DNA of 54,503 bases from UBA995 sp035477115 (GCA_035477115.1 DATIKW010000016.1:1-54503); one strand, 5' to 3'. Counted from the first letter of the stretch, positions 15,901-24,147 are shown. Notes: a model not told the origin generated them from the sequence alone. Numbers and translations: made by a program.

Positions 15901-18369
15901 ATGGGCAAGAGACTCTGCGTATTCGGATTGGTCGTCATCATGCTCGCGGCGACGGCCGCGGCTGGGTCCGCCCAGGTGGTACGCCGGGGAGCCTGGGTAG
16001 ACCGGATCCTGATCAACGAGATAGTCGATCCCGCTGCCTCCATCACCCGTCTGGAAGCCGGAGACGTTGACGCGCTGCTGTCTGGGCTGGGGATGGTCGA
16101 CCTGTACAGGCGCGTGGTCGCGTCTCCCATACTCGCGTATGACCCTAGCTTTGGCGGCATCTTCGGGCTCAACCTGAACGTGGCGGGCCCGCTGTTGGCC
16201 GACGGGACCCTTAACCCCTTCCATTCCGACCGCGTCCGCGAAGCCATGAACTGGCTGGTGGACCGGGACCACATCGTGCGGGAAATCCACGGCGGTTTGG
16301 GAAGGCCCCGTTATTTGCCGATCCAGACCATCTTTCCCGATTACGCGCGCTTGGCGGACGTTGCCCGGGTGCTGGAACGGCGTTACGCCCATAATCCTAC
16401 CCGGGCGCGCGAGGCAGTGACCGCGGAGATGCGCCGGATGGGCGCCGAACTGGTCGGAGGACGCTGGCAGTTCCAGGGCCGGCCGGTGCGGTTGATCCAT
16501 CTGATCCGGTCGGACATGGCCGAGCACCGTCTGATCGGCGATTATATGGCCGGCCTCCTGGAAGGGCTCGGCTTCACCGTCGAGCGCCGCTACGGTACGG
16601 CCGCCGAGCTGTCTCCCATCTGGGTGACGGGGCGGCCGGAAGACGGCCGGTGGCACCTCGTAAACGGCGGCTGGATAGCGACCGTCATCAGCCGCGACCA
16701 GTCGGCGGTGTTCAATACGTGGTACACGCCGCGCGGCGGGGCGACTCCGCTGATTCTAGCCTACCGGCCGAGCCCCGAGTTCGATGCCTTGGCCGACCGG
16801 CTGGCCCGGCGGGATTTCACTACCCTGGAACAACGAAGGCAGATGTTCGCGGAAGCCCTGGATCACGCCATGCGGATGTCGCCGCGGATCTGGCTGTCCG
16901 AACGCCTGACCTTCCATCCCCGCCGGCGGGATGTGCGCGTGGCCTGTGACTTGGCGGGCGGCGTGCCCGGGGCCTTCATATGGCCCCATACCCTCCGCTT
17001 CGCTGACCGAGTCGGTGGTACAATGCGCATGGCCTCCATGGCGGTGTTGGTTGAGCCGTGGAATCCGATAGGCGGCAGCACTTGGATTCACGACACGGGG
17101 CCCATACGCGCTACCGCCGACTGGCCCACGGTGCCGGATCCCCATACCGGACTGCACTGGCCGCAGCGGCTGGAGCGGGCGGAAGTGACGGTACAGCGCG
17201 GTCTGCCGGTGACTCGCACCCACGACTGGGTCAGCCTGGAGTTCGCCGATGAGATCCGGGTGCCGGCCGACGCTTGGGTCGACTGGGATCCGGTCGCACA
17301 GCGCTTCATTACCGCGGGTACCCGGCACCCTGGCGGCCTCACGGCCAAATCCCGCGTGGTCGTGCGCTATCCGCAGGAGCTGTTCCAGACCATGTGGCAT
17401 GACGGCAGCCGCTTCTCGGTGGGCGACGTGGTGCTGAGGCTGATCATGACCTTTGACCGCGCCAACCCGGCGAGTCCCATCCACGATCCCGCGGCGATAC
17501 CCGCGTTCCGCACCTTCCAGGGACACTTCCGGGGCGCGCGCATTGTTTCGCGCGACCCGCTGGTCGTCGAATGGTACACCGACATGTGGTTCCTGGACGC
17601 CGAAGTGGCGGCGTCTGATGCCGCTTGGTGGTTATGGCCGTATACCGCCCAAGGCCCAACGCCGTGGCATACGGTCGCCATGGGGATCCGGGCTGAGAGC
17701 GAGCGACGCTTGGCCTTCACGGCCGCTCGGGCGACCGCCCTCCGGGTCGAATGGATGAGTATGATTGCCGGGCCCAGCTTGCACGTATTCCGCCGATCGC
17801 TGCCGATCCTCGCCCGAGAGTTCTGGGTGCCATATGAACCTACCATGCGCGAGTTCGTCCCCCACGCGGATGCGATCGCTCGCTGGCATAACCTCGTCAA
17901 CTGGTTCGCCGAGAAGGGCCACTTCTGGGTAGGCAACGGCCCCTTCTACCTGGAGCGCGTGTTCCCGGTAGAGAGGGTAGTGCAGTTAGACCGCAACGAG
18001 CAGTTCATCGACCCCGCCGGCAAGTGGGACCGGTTCGGGGCTCCCGCGCTGGCGGCGGCGGTGGTGACCGGCCCGGCGCGGGTCCGGCCGGGCGCTGCTG
18101 CAAGCTTCACGGTGCGGGTTACCACGGCCGGGCGGCCTTACCCCGTGCGCGATATCGAGCAGGTGAAGTTCCTCCTGTTCGATGCCGGTGATGCGGTGGT
18201 CCTCAGCGGCAGCGCGCCAGCCGTTCGGGACGGTGAGTGGCGGATCAACCTCACCGCTGCCCAGACCGCACGGTTGCCGGTCGGCACGGCGCGAGTAGAA
18301 GCGATAGTGATGTCGCGGCTCGTCAGCATCCCCGCCTTTGCGTCGGTGAACGTAGTCATCCGCCGCTAG
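15901..18369 (+). CDS. ABC transporter substrate-binding protein with permuted lobe order
   Basis: 822 aa with a cleavable signal peptide (residues 1-24, ending AGSAQ); GGGGAGGTG precedes ATG 15901. It belongs to the peptide-type (family 5) binding proteins, but segment order is rearranged. The late-family motif (here VREAMNWLVDRDHIV) is near residue 115, while the usually N-terminal motif (MWHDGSRFSVGDVVLRLIMT) is near 500, followed by GHFWVGNGPFYLERV near 680. In the DppA-type protein at 1837 the order is reversed. The last 100 residues look like an Ig- or CARDB-like beta domain. No permease or ATPase gene lies beside it, so partner and ligand are unknown. The stop overlaps the convergent next gene by 14 bases. 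Confidence 0.85.
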   Translation: MGKRLCVFGLVVIMLAATAAAGSAQVVRRGAWVDRILINEIVDPAASITRLEAGDVDALLSGLGMVDLYRRVVASPILAYDPSFGGIFGLNLNVAGPLLADGTLNPFHSDRVREAMNWLVDRDHIVREIHGGLGRPRYLPIQTIFPDYARLADVARVLERRYAHNPTRAREAVTAEMRRMGAELVGGRWQFQGRPVRLIHLIRSDMAEHRLIGDYMAGLLEGLGFTVERRYGTAAELSPIWVTGRPEDGRWHLVNGGWIATVISRDQSAVFNTWYTPRGGATPLILAYRPSPEFDALADRLARRDFTTLEQRRQMFAEALDHAMRMSPRIWLSERLTFHPRRRDVRVACDLAGGVPGAFIWPHTLRFADRVGGTMRMASMAVLVEPWNPIGGSTWIHDTGPIRATADWPTVPDPHTGLHWPQRLERAEVTVQRGLPVTRTHDWVSLEFADEIRVPADAWVDWDPVAQRFITAGTRHPGGLTAKSRVVVRYPQELFQTMWHDGSRFSVGDVVLRLIMTFDRANPASPIHDPAAIPAFRTFQGHFRGARIVSRDPLVVEWYTDMWFLDAEVAASDAAWWLWPYTAQGPTPWHTVAMGIRAESERRLAFTAARATALRVEWMSMIAGPSLHVFRRSLPILAREFWVPYEPTMREFVPHADAIARWHNLVNWFAEKGHFWVGNGPFYLERVFPVERVVQLDRNEQFIDPAGKWDRFGAPALAAAVVTGPARVRPGAAASFTVRVTTAGRPYPVRDIEQVKFLLFDAGDAVVLSGSAPAVRDGEWRINLTAAQTARLPVGTARVEAIVMSRLVSIPAFASVNVVIRR

Positions 18370-19141
18370 ACTCCGGGAGACCAGGGGCGCGGGGCCAAAC
18401 ACCTCGCGCCCCATCGATCTGGTCGTCTCTCCGTCCGGTGGCCGCCGCCTCTGCCAACCCTCTGAACAGGCCGGCGAACACCGGCACTCGCTCGAACATG
18501 GTTTCGGGGTGCCACTGGACACCCACCGCGAAACGGTCGGCACGCGCTGATTCGATGGCTTCGATGATGCCGTCGGGCGCCTCCGCCGAAAGCCTGAACC
18601 CGGGCGCTACCTCCTTGACGCTCTGGTGATGGTACGTGTTCACGCTCAGGCGGGTCGTCCCCAGGAGCGAAGCCACCTTGCTCCCCGCCTCGATGGTCAC
18701 CGCGTGCGTCCCCAGCCACCGGGGTGCTTCCTGCCGGTGCTTGATAGCCCCGGGTACCTGCGAAGGGATATCCTGAATGAGCGTGCCCCCGGCCGCGACG
18801 TTCAGGACCTGGATGCCGCGGCAGATGGCCAGCAGGGGCAGACCTCGCTTGAGAGCAGCTTCGGTTAGCGGGATCTCGATGAAGTCCCTTTCCGGGCTGA
18901 TGGTGCCGAGTCGTTGATGCGGGTCCTCGCCGAAGATCTGCGGGTCGATGTCGACGCCGCCCGACAGCAGGAGGCCGTCGATGGAATTGAGGACGTCGTC
19001 AACGAGTTCGCGGGCGATGCCCGCGGGGATGATGAAAGGGAGCCCGCCCGCGCTCTCGATCGCCCTGACATAAGCCGAAGGCAGCGCTTGCGAGTCGCTT
19101 TCCGGCGCGTACGAACTCGTGATGCCGATGATCGGCCGCAT
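18356..19141 (-). CDS. gamma-glutamyl-gamma-aminobutyrate hydrolase family protein (peptidase C26)
   Basis: 261-aa class-I glutamine amidotransferase-like hydrolase, PuuD-like. Nucleophile Cys in LAICRGIQVLNVAAGG, His and Glu in VGVQWHPE, and DGLLLSGGVDIDP near residue 60 are all present. Family members cleave gamma-glutamyl amides such as gamma-glutamyl-GABA during putrescine breakdown; other gamma-glutamyl substrates are possible. GGAGGAA precedes the ATG. No other Puu gene is nearby. Together with the permuted binding protein it fills the interval between the two 84-bp direct repeats. Confidence 0.88.
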   Translation of the reverse strand: MRPIIGITSSYAPESDSQALPSAYVRAIESAGGLPFIIPAGIARELVDDVLNSIDGLLLSGGVDIDPQIFGEDPHQRLGTISPERDFIEIPLTEAALKRGLPLLAICRGIQVLNVAAGGTLIQDIPSQVPGAIKHRQEAPRWLGTHAVTIEAGSKVASLLGTTRLSVNTYHHQSVKEVAPGFRLSAEAPDGIIEAIESARADRFAVGVQWHPETMFERVPVFAGLFRGLAEAAATGRRDDQIDGARGVWPRAPGLPESSGG

Positions 19142-19163
19142 GCAGCGTTCCTCCTCGGTCGCG

Positions 19164-19247
19164 TCAATCCCGGCCGGTCTCGGGACTCGGGTCCGGGTCC
19201 TTGCGCCGGCGGACGCGGCCGAAACGGTTCAGGCGGACCGTCCGCTG
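19164..19247 (+). repeat. direct repeat, copy 2 (recombinase 3' end)
   Basis: The functional 3' end of the recombinase gene; 79 of 84 bases match 15551-15634 in the same orientation. The two copies bracket about 3.5 kb. Confidence 0.9.
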
Positions 19248-20336
19248 TTTCTGAGCATCGGTGACATGAGTGTAGATCTGGGTGGTGGAGATGCTGGCGT
19301 GCCCCAGGAGGGCCTGCAAAGTGCGCAGGTCGCCGCCTTCCTGGTAGATCTCCGTTGCATAGCTGTGGCGGAGTTTGTGGGGCGTCACCTGGCCAGGGTC
19401 GGTTCCCGCCAGCGCCAGGTCCTTGACCCAGCGCTTCACGGCCATCTGGACGCCCCGGGGCGTGATCCGGCGCCTCCTCGAGGACAGGAACAGCGCCATC
19501 CGGTCGCCGGCGGTGGCGGCGGGCGGCCGGACCGCCTTGTAGGCCATGACCGCATCCAGCAGGGCGGCGGGGAGGGGGACGTCCCGTTCCTTCTGTCCCT
19601 TGCCCTTGACCCGCAGGTAGTCCTTGCCGGGCACGATGTCCGAGAGGTCCAGGGCGACCAGTTCCGACACCCGCAGGCCGGCGCCGAGCATGAGCAGGCA
19701 CATGGCGTAATCCCGGCGGCGATGGGGGCCGGTGATGCACTGCAGCAGGCGGTCACCGTCTTCGAGATTCAGGTAGACGGGGAGCGCCTTCCGGGCCCGG
19801 GCGGTTTCCAGGCCGTCGGCGACGTTCTCCGGCAGATAGCCGCGACGATGAAGGAACCGGAAGAACGACCGGATGCAGCTGACTTTCCGATTCCGGCTTG
19901 CCGCCTGGTTGCCCCGGACCCGGCCGAGGTAGGTGACGAAGCCATGGATGTCCTCCCGGCGGACCCCCTGCAGGTCGAAGGAGGCCGCAAACACATCATC
20001 CCGTGACAGCGCGCCGTCATCCACGGCGTCGAACTCCTGTTGAAAGCGGGCGGCAGTGGGTCCGGCAGCCCGGCTGGCAGGCGTGCGGCCCGTCCCGGGA
20101 CCCTGCCGCCCCGAGCCGCCCGGGGCGCGACTGCCCCCGCCGGGCCCTGGACCGGAGGCGGTCCCTTCTGGGGCGGCTCCGCCGGCGCGCACCGCTCGAG
20201 GATCCGACCAGTAGAGCAGGAGATACCGCTTGAACTGAAACAGGTCGCCGGCGTAGGCCTCCTGGGTGCGAGGCGAAGCCTCGCGGGACGCCTGGGCGTC
20301 CAGGAACAGGGCCACCGCACGGTTGAAATCCAGCAT
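19164..20336 (-). CDS. Xer-type tyrosine recombinase
   Basis: About 390 aa from ATG 20336, with GGGAGG some 11 bases before it. The C-terminal catalytic domain has Arg in GAGLRVSELVALD, His-x-x-Arg in HKLRHSYATE, His in LLGHASISTTQ and the nucleophile Tyr in IYTHV. The N-terminal SAM-like domain (FKRYL and RKVSCIRSFFRFLHRRGYL) is split by an inserted stretch of about 60-70 residues rich in Gly, Pro, Ala and Arg (about residues 50-115), absent from usual 300-aa XerC/D. A 28-bp dif-like site lies 80 bases upstream. I infer chromosome-dimer resolution or a related single-recombinase role; an integrase role is less likely because no element boundary is evident. Confidence 0.88.
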   Translation of the reverse strand: MLDFNRAVALFLDAQASREASPRTQEAYAGDLFQFKRYLLLYWSDPRAVRAGGAAPEGTASGPGPGGGSRAPGGSGRQGPGTGRTPASRAAGPTAARFQQEFDAVDDGALSRDDVFAASFDLQGVRREDIHGFVTYLGRVRGNQAASRNRKVSCIRSFFRFLHRRGYLPENVADGLETARARKALPVYLNLEDGDRLLQCITGPHRRRDYAMCLLMLGAGLRVSELVALDLSDIVPGKDYLRVKGKGQKERDVPLPAALLDAVMAYKAVRPPAATAGDRMALFLSSRRRRITPRGVQMAVKRWVKDLALAGTDPGQVTPHKLRHSYATEIYQEGGDLRTLQALLGHASISTTQIYTHVTDAQKQRTVRLNRFGRVRRRKDPDPSPETGRD

Positions 20337-20417
20337 CGCCCCGAGTCCCTCCCACGGGCGCATTCGCGCCTTTTGCGGTCCATTCCTGCCGGCCAGGCCA
20401 TGTCCGCCCAGACAATT

Positions 20418-20445
20418 ACTTCGCATAAGATACATTTAGCGAAGT
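20418..20445 (+). other. dif-like recombination site, 11-6-11 bp
   Basis: Left arm ACTTCGCATAA, centre GATACA, right arm TTTAGCGAAGT. Inverted, the right arm reads ACTTCGCTAAA, matching the left arm at 9 of 11 positions. The 11-6-11 geometry is that of Xer dif sites; the left arm resembles the CGCATAA end of the proteobacterial XerC half-site and the ACTT start of the Bacillus one. It lies in an A/T-rich pocket 80 bases upstream of the recombinase start. Alternative: an operator or promoter element of that gene. Confidence 0.55.
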
Positions 20446-20552
20446 GCGGAGGGGAGGCTAGCAGGCATCCCGCTGGTCTGCTCTCCGAGTTGTGATGCGG
20501 CACGGGGCCGCGACGTGCGGTCAAACGGCGCGGAACATAATGGAGGTTGCGG

Positions 20553-21044
20553 TCAAACGGCGGGCGGGGATAGACGCAGGGCGAGGGCAACTGCCTCGGG
20601 GGCGCTGGCGGCGGGGTGGACGGGGAGTTCCTGTCCGCCGGGCGATCGGGCCTGCCAGGTATGCAACCCCACCACAGGAATGCCTTCTTTCAGTGCCATG
20701 GCGATCTCCGACAGGGTACCGAAACCGCCGGCGATGGCGATCAGGACCGACGCCGCGCGCACGACCAGGGCGTTGCGGGCGATGCCGAGGTCGGTGGGCA
20801 AGGTGACGCTAAGGAAGGAATTCGCCTGGCTGCCGTCCGGCCCGGGCAGGATGCCGACGGCGATGCCCCCGCGACTACGGGCGCCCCGCGAGGCGGCTTC
20901 CATCACCCCTCCCCTGCCGCCGGTCACCAGGACTGCCCCCGCTTCGGCGATGAGCCGGCCGGTCTCTTCAGCCAGCGCGGCGATCGAGCTGTCGCATTCG
21001 GCGGCGCCAACGACGGCGATCTGGATGGGGCGGCGGGAGGTCAT
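20553..21044 (-). CDS. TIGR00725/LOG-like family protein
   Basis: 163 aa, Rossmann-type. It has TGGRGGVMEAASRGA near residue 42 and GGFGTLSEIAMALKEG near 106, the two glycine-rich motifs of the lysine-decarboxylase-like/LOG superfamily; the second matches the PGGxGTxxE phosphoribohydrolase loop. Likely cytosolic and nucleotide-binding; true LOG enzymes release the base from cytokinin-like monophosphates, but this subgroup is uncharacterised. Its start overlaps the stop of the ThiS-like gene by four bases (ATGA), so the two are coupled. Confidence 0.82.
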   Translation of the reverse strand: MTSRRPIQIAVVGAAECDSSIAALAEETGRLIAEAGAVLVTGGRGGVMEAASRGARSRGGIAVGILPGPDGSQANSFLSVTLPTDLGIARNALVVRAASVLIAIAGGFGTLSEIAMALKEGIPVVGLHTWQARSPGGQELPVHPAASAPEAVALALRLSPPAV

Positions 21045-21280
21045 CCTCCGGCGGTCGGGGAGATCAGGATGATCTCCGCGTCCTCGCCGATCTGATCATC
21101 GAAGGACGCAGGGCGGCCGTTGTATTGCGCGCGCATGATGAGATGCGGGTCCACCCCGAGCTGGCGGATCGCATCCCGGATCTTCAAGGGCCGCTCCAGT
21201 TCCAGCGAGTGCTCCCGCTTACCGCCGGGGAAGTAGGAGGCGCTGTGGCCGAGGACGACGACGCGAACCGTGATGGCCAT
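21041..21280 (-). CDS. MoaD/ThiS-like small protein ending in Gly-Gly
   Basis: 79 aa with the beta-grasp pattern of MoaD/ThiS and a C-terminal ISPTAGG, the diglycine tail that is adenylated and thiocarboxylated in sulfur carriers. No E1-like activating enzyme or molybdopterin/thiamin gene is nearby, so the acceptor pathway is unknown. It is coupled to the LOG-like gene and four bases downstream of the next unknown gene. Confidence 0.72.
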   Translation of the reverse strand: MAITVRVVVLGHSASYFPGGKREHSLELERPLKIRDAIRQLGVDPHLIMRAQYNGRPASFDDQIGEDAEIILISPTAGG

Positions 21281-21283
21281 GCT

Positions 21284-21652
21284 TCATGCCCCTCGCCGCT
21301 GCGGGCGGGCCGGTTTGCCGCACGGAAGCGGCTCGTTTTCCAGCAGGCGCTCGAGGTGGCGGATCACCGTATCGGTATCTTCCGCGCCGGTGTAAAGGAG
21401 GGGTTGACAGGGAAGCTGATCGAGGAACTGGGTTGTCTCCTTGGACAGCCGGATGATTGCACGCAGGGAGCGCGCTATCTCCGCATCGAGGTCGAGCGCG
21501 GGCTCCGAATCAGCCGCGGCCGCATCCTTATGGCGGATCAAGTGCCTTCGCTGCGACCGAGCGACTTCCAGCAGAAACTGAGCATAGCCAGCCGCGCGCG
21601 CAATCTCCGCCAGGCGTTCGGCGACGAATCCCACCCGGAGGAACTTCGTCAC
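21284..21652 (-). CDS. hypothetical protein
   Basis: About 122 aa from GTG 21652; GGGGAGG stands eight bases upstream. Mostly helical, with MTKFLRVGFVAERLAEIARA at the N-terminus and a basic C-terminal end (KPARPQRRGA). I do not recognise the family. It ends four bases before the ThiS-like gene and is probably cotranscribed with it. The 220 bases upstream (21653-21873) hold no gene that I can support. Confidence 0.55.
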   Translation of the reverse strand: MTKFLRVGFVAERLAEIARAAGYAQFLLEVARSQRRHLIRHKDAAAADSEPALDLDAEIARSLRAIIRLSKETTQFLDQLPCQPLLYTGAEDTDTVIRHLERLLENEPLPCGKPARPQRRGA

Positions 21653-21873
21653 GGCTCTGCCTCCCCTGCCCTCCCTATCGGCAGAGTTCGTCACCGGGAG
21701 TGGTTTCCCTCCGTTTCTTGCCCGGGGTTCGACGAAAGGCCGCACGGAACGCAAAGCCGGTACCGCCTACCCGGCGTCTGACGCGACCTGGCCGAGTTTC
21801 GCCGTAACGCGAAATCTGCGTCGTGAGCCCCTGCATGTTCGGCAAGCTCGAGAACTACGTGGCCGCGAACCAC

Positions 21874-22245
21874 CTACTCGCCTCTGCCTTCCAGCGCTCC
21901 GTCATCGAACAACACCACTCCCTCTTCAACCGCTGTCCGGATGAAGCTGCGCGACTTCAACAACTCGCGGAATTCTTCCGGAGTGTAAACCAGCACATCC
22001 ACCGCCACCTTGGGGGCAACCGTCCGGTAAAATTCGTCGAGCCGATCCATGAAGCGATCTTGAGTATCCTTCACGAGCAGGAGGTCGATATCGCTATCCG
22101 GCCCAACATCGCCCCGAGCCATCGAGCCGAAGAGAATGGCTTTGGCGTAACCGGCCTGACGGCACGCTCCTGCGATCCGCACGATCGCTTCCTCAAGTGC
22201 GGCGCGCCTCGCCTGGCTCTTGACCTCCAAATCGACGATGAGCAA
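21874..22245 (-). CDS. MNT-type nucleotidyltransferase domain protein
   Basis: About 123 aa. The Pol-beta superfamily signature ILFGSMARGDVGPDSDIDLLLV carries GS and the two catalytic Asp residues; a third carboxylate is likely in VAVDVLVY. Such proteins are commonly the antitoxin-like partners (MntA) of HEPN toxins and AMPylate them. No HEPN gene is visible on either side, so it may be solitary or broken from its partner. TTG 22245 follows GGGGGAGGGG at good spacing. Confidence 0.8.
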   Translation of the reverse strand: MLIVDLEVKSQARRAALEEAIVRIAGACRQAGYAKAILFGSMARGDVGPDSDIDLLLVKDTQDRFMDRLDEFYRTVAPKVAVDVLVYTPEEFRELLKSRSFIRTAVEEGVVLFDDGALEGRGE

Positions 22246-22348
22246 TGGCGGGTTCCCCTCCCCCAACGGCAGTCCTCAATCTTATTTTATCCTTTGGGAG
22301 CGCGGTGGCAAGGTGGTCTTCCGGGAGTCGAGAAGCGCCTGGCTCGGG

Positions 22349-22756
22349 TCAACAGCGGCAATTGAGGTTCACGCCGATGGTGCCGCCGATGGCGCCCAGC
22401 AGTGAGCCCAATCCCACTCGCCCGAGGGCGGACGGCAGCGTGGGACCGACCGGGGAGATGATGCTCCCTAACAGGATGCCGACGGCCACGAACCCCGCCC
22501 CGATGAAGGCCCCATGGGCCCAGCCCAAGTTACCGGCATGCCGGGCGCCGTAGACGCCGCCCGCCAGCATGCTCAGGTGGGCGACGATGCCCATCACGGA
22601 GGTGACGGTCGGGTCGGGTATGGTCAGCCGGAACATGAGCAACCCAAGCAGCCCGGCAGCTAAGATCGATACTACATACCCCGCGACGATGCCGAGAATC
22701 ACGGAAGCCGCGGACAGCCGGGGCGGAGCTTCCCTGGCCGAAAGCTGTCCCTTCAC
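22349..22756 (-). CDS. TIGR04086-like membrane protein
   Basis: 135 aa with four hydrophobic segments (SVILGIVAGYVVSILAAGLL first; the last is glycine-rich, GLGSLLGAIGGTIGVNL). It looks like the TIGR04086/YrzE family found in spore-forming Bacillota; function unknown. GGAGG stands eight bases before GTG 22756. It ends in NCRC, two terminal-region cysteines not expected for a membrane helix. Confidence 0.7.
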   Translation of the reverse strand: MKGQLSAREAPPRLSAASVILGIVAGYVVSILAAGLLGLLMFRLTIPDPTVTSVMGIVAHLSMLAGGVYGARHAGNLGWAHGAFIGAGFVAVGILLGSIISPVGPTLPSALGRVGLGSLLGAIGGTIGVNLNCRC

Positions 22757-22923
22757 GGTATTACCTCCGGTTTCGGCGCTTCTCGCCCCAGCATACGCCC
22801 CCGGCCTCCGCGCCTATGCCGGAATTCGGATCTTCCCCCCCTTGCCCACAGCAGGGGCGGCAGAGGAGGGATATCCCAATAGCGGTCGAATGGTCGAAGC
22901 AGTCAGATAAGGGAGGCAGCGAG

Positions 22924-23673
22924 ATGGTGCCAGATCGTGGACGATGGCTGGTTGGCCTGCTATTGGCGGCCCTGCTGGTCTTCGCGGCCGGGTGTGGGAG
23001 AGCGGCGAGCGACGTGACGAAGGCAGAGGAACCGGTGACGCCGCCCGCGTTGCCCGCGGCGGAGCCGGGGCTGACGCTGGATTCCTGGGTCAATCCCCGC
23101 GACCTCCGGGAACTGGTGGCGGCCTTCGCGGGGCTGGACTACGTTTGGGGCGTCATCGAGGACGGGGCGGAGACGGACCAGTTCGAGGTGGCATACCGAT
23201 TCCTGGGCGAGGAGGCGGTGGAGGGCCGGAACACCAGCAAGGTCTCCTTCTCCATCGCTCAAGGCGACGCCCGGCATGAATTGCTGTTGTGGCTGGACCC
23301 CGAGGGCAACGCCGTCCGTTTCGAACTCGACGGGGTTCAGCAGGATCCGATGATGGCCCAGCACTTTCATTTCTGGTTTCTGGGGCCTTTCCTCTGGGTG
23401 GACCAATATGAGGTCCATACCATCCTGACAACCGGGCGTCCTGGCTACGACATGCAGATTGGCGGCGGGGAGCGGGTCAGTTTCGGGAAGGCGACCGCCG
23501 AGGTGAGGACGGTCAAGGCCTCCTGGAGCGAGGCCGGACAGCGCGTCGGGTACAAGTGGTCGATCGGCGACTTCGGCAAGCTACAGATGCTGGTGGGCTG
23601 GCAAATGGACCTGGACGTTGGCGCCCAGGCGGGAGGTATCTTCTTGCGGATAACGGAAGTGGAGACCCGCTAG
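22924..23673 (+). CDS. hypothetical lipoprotein
   Basis: 249 aa. Signal sequence GRWLVGLLLAALLVFAAGC has a lipobox (FAAGC) at about residue 22, so the mature protein should be lipid-anchored outside the cell. The body is beta-rich (VAYRFLGEEAVEGRNTSKVS, FGKATAEVRTVKASW), suggesting a LolA- or lipocalin-like fold, but I cannot assign a family. GGGAGG precedes ATG 22924. Transcribed alone; a hairpin follows the stop. Confidence 0.75.
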   Translation: MVPDRGRWLVGLLLAALLVFAAGCGRAASDVTKAEEPVTPPALPAAEPGLTLDSWVNPRDLRELVAAFAGLDYVWGVIEDGAETDQFEVAYRFLGEEAVEGRNTSKVSFSIAQGDARHELLLWLDPEGNAVRFELDGVQQDPMMAQHFHFWFLGPFLWVDQYEVHTILTTGRPGYDMQIGGGERVSFGKATAEVRTVKASWSEAGQRVGYKWSIGDFGKLQMLVGWQMDLDVGAQAGGIFLRITEVETR

Positions 23674-23687
23674 CCAGCCTGGCGGCC

Positions 23688-23722
23688 GAGGGAGGGGCCT
23701 GGCGATGAACATCCCCTCCCTC
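23688..23722. terminator. bidirectional hairpin terminator
   Basis: GAGGGAGGGG (23688-23697) and CCCCTCCCTC (23713-23722) form a perfect 10-bp stem between the convergent lipoprotein and SASP genes; no strong T-tract. Confidence 0.55.
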
Positions 23723-23749
23723 CCCTGTCCGCTGCCTCGGGCGGTCACC

Positions 23750-24022
23750 TCATGATCGAGGCTTGGGCTTTCGTTCCTCTTCTTCTTCCCTCTTCGGCGG
23801 GCGGCGCGGCGGAGGGGTCTGGCGGGCCAACTCCTCTTCCGCCCCACCGACCATGCGGCGCACCATGTTGCCGCCGACGGCGCCGGTTTCGCGGGTGGTC
23901 ATCTCCGGCCAGCCGCGACGACGGATGTCGTCATCAAGACCCAGGTCCTCGGCGACCTCGTGCTTCAGGCGTTCCAAGCCGGCCTGGGCCTTCGGTTCGA
24001 CGGGCCGTTTACGTCCGGGCAT
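23750..24022 (-). CDS. alpha/beta-type small acid-soluble spore protein
   Basis: 90 aa. The SASP core is clear: an AQAGLERLKHEVAEDLGL segment, then TTRETGAVGGNMVRRMVGGA, the second conserved DNA-contact region. These proteins coat and protect DNA in dormant spores and are degraded by the Gpr protease on germination. The start MPGRKRPVEPK is preceded by AAGGAGG. The C-terminus has an extra, highly charged tail (Pro-Arg then EEEEERKPKPRS) beyond the usual end. This gene is the main evidence that the organism makes endospores. Confidence 0.92.
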   Translation of the reverse strand: MPGRKRPVEPKAQAGLERLKHEVAEDLGLDDDIRRRGWPEMTTRETGAVGGNMVRRMVGGAEEELARQTPPPRRPPKREEEEERKPKPRS

Positions 24023-24147
24023 CTGTCCGACACCTCCTTCGGAGCTAGTGATGTCCCGCCAACAGCCGAATATGGCAAGTAAGTTCAGGATGATCAGGCG
24101 ACCGGTCACCGACCGATACATGATTTGCGCGGGACGGCGAGTGACTT

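Noticed and set aside
20585..21095. Plus-strand frames over the LOG-like gene
   Set aside because: No family features; the minus-strand frame has both glycine-rich motifs.
21655..21873. Possible HEPN toxin beside the nucleotidyltransferase
   Set aside because: No R-x4-6-H motif or helical frame was found in any frame of this stretch.
23674..23749. Transfer RNA or other structured RNA in the G-rich hairpin region
   Set aside because: Only a simple stem-loop is present, between two convergent stops.
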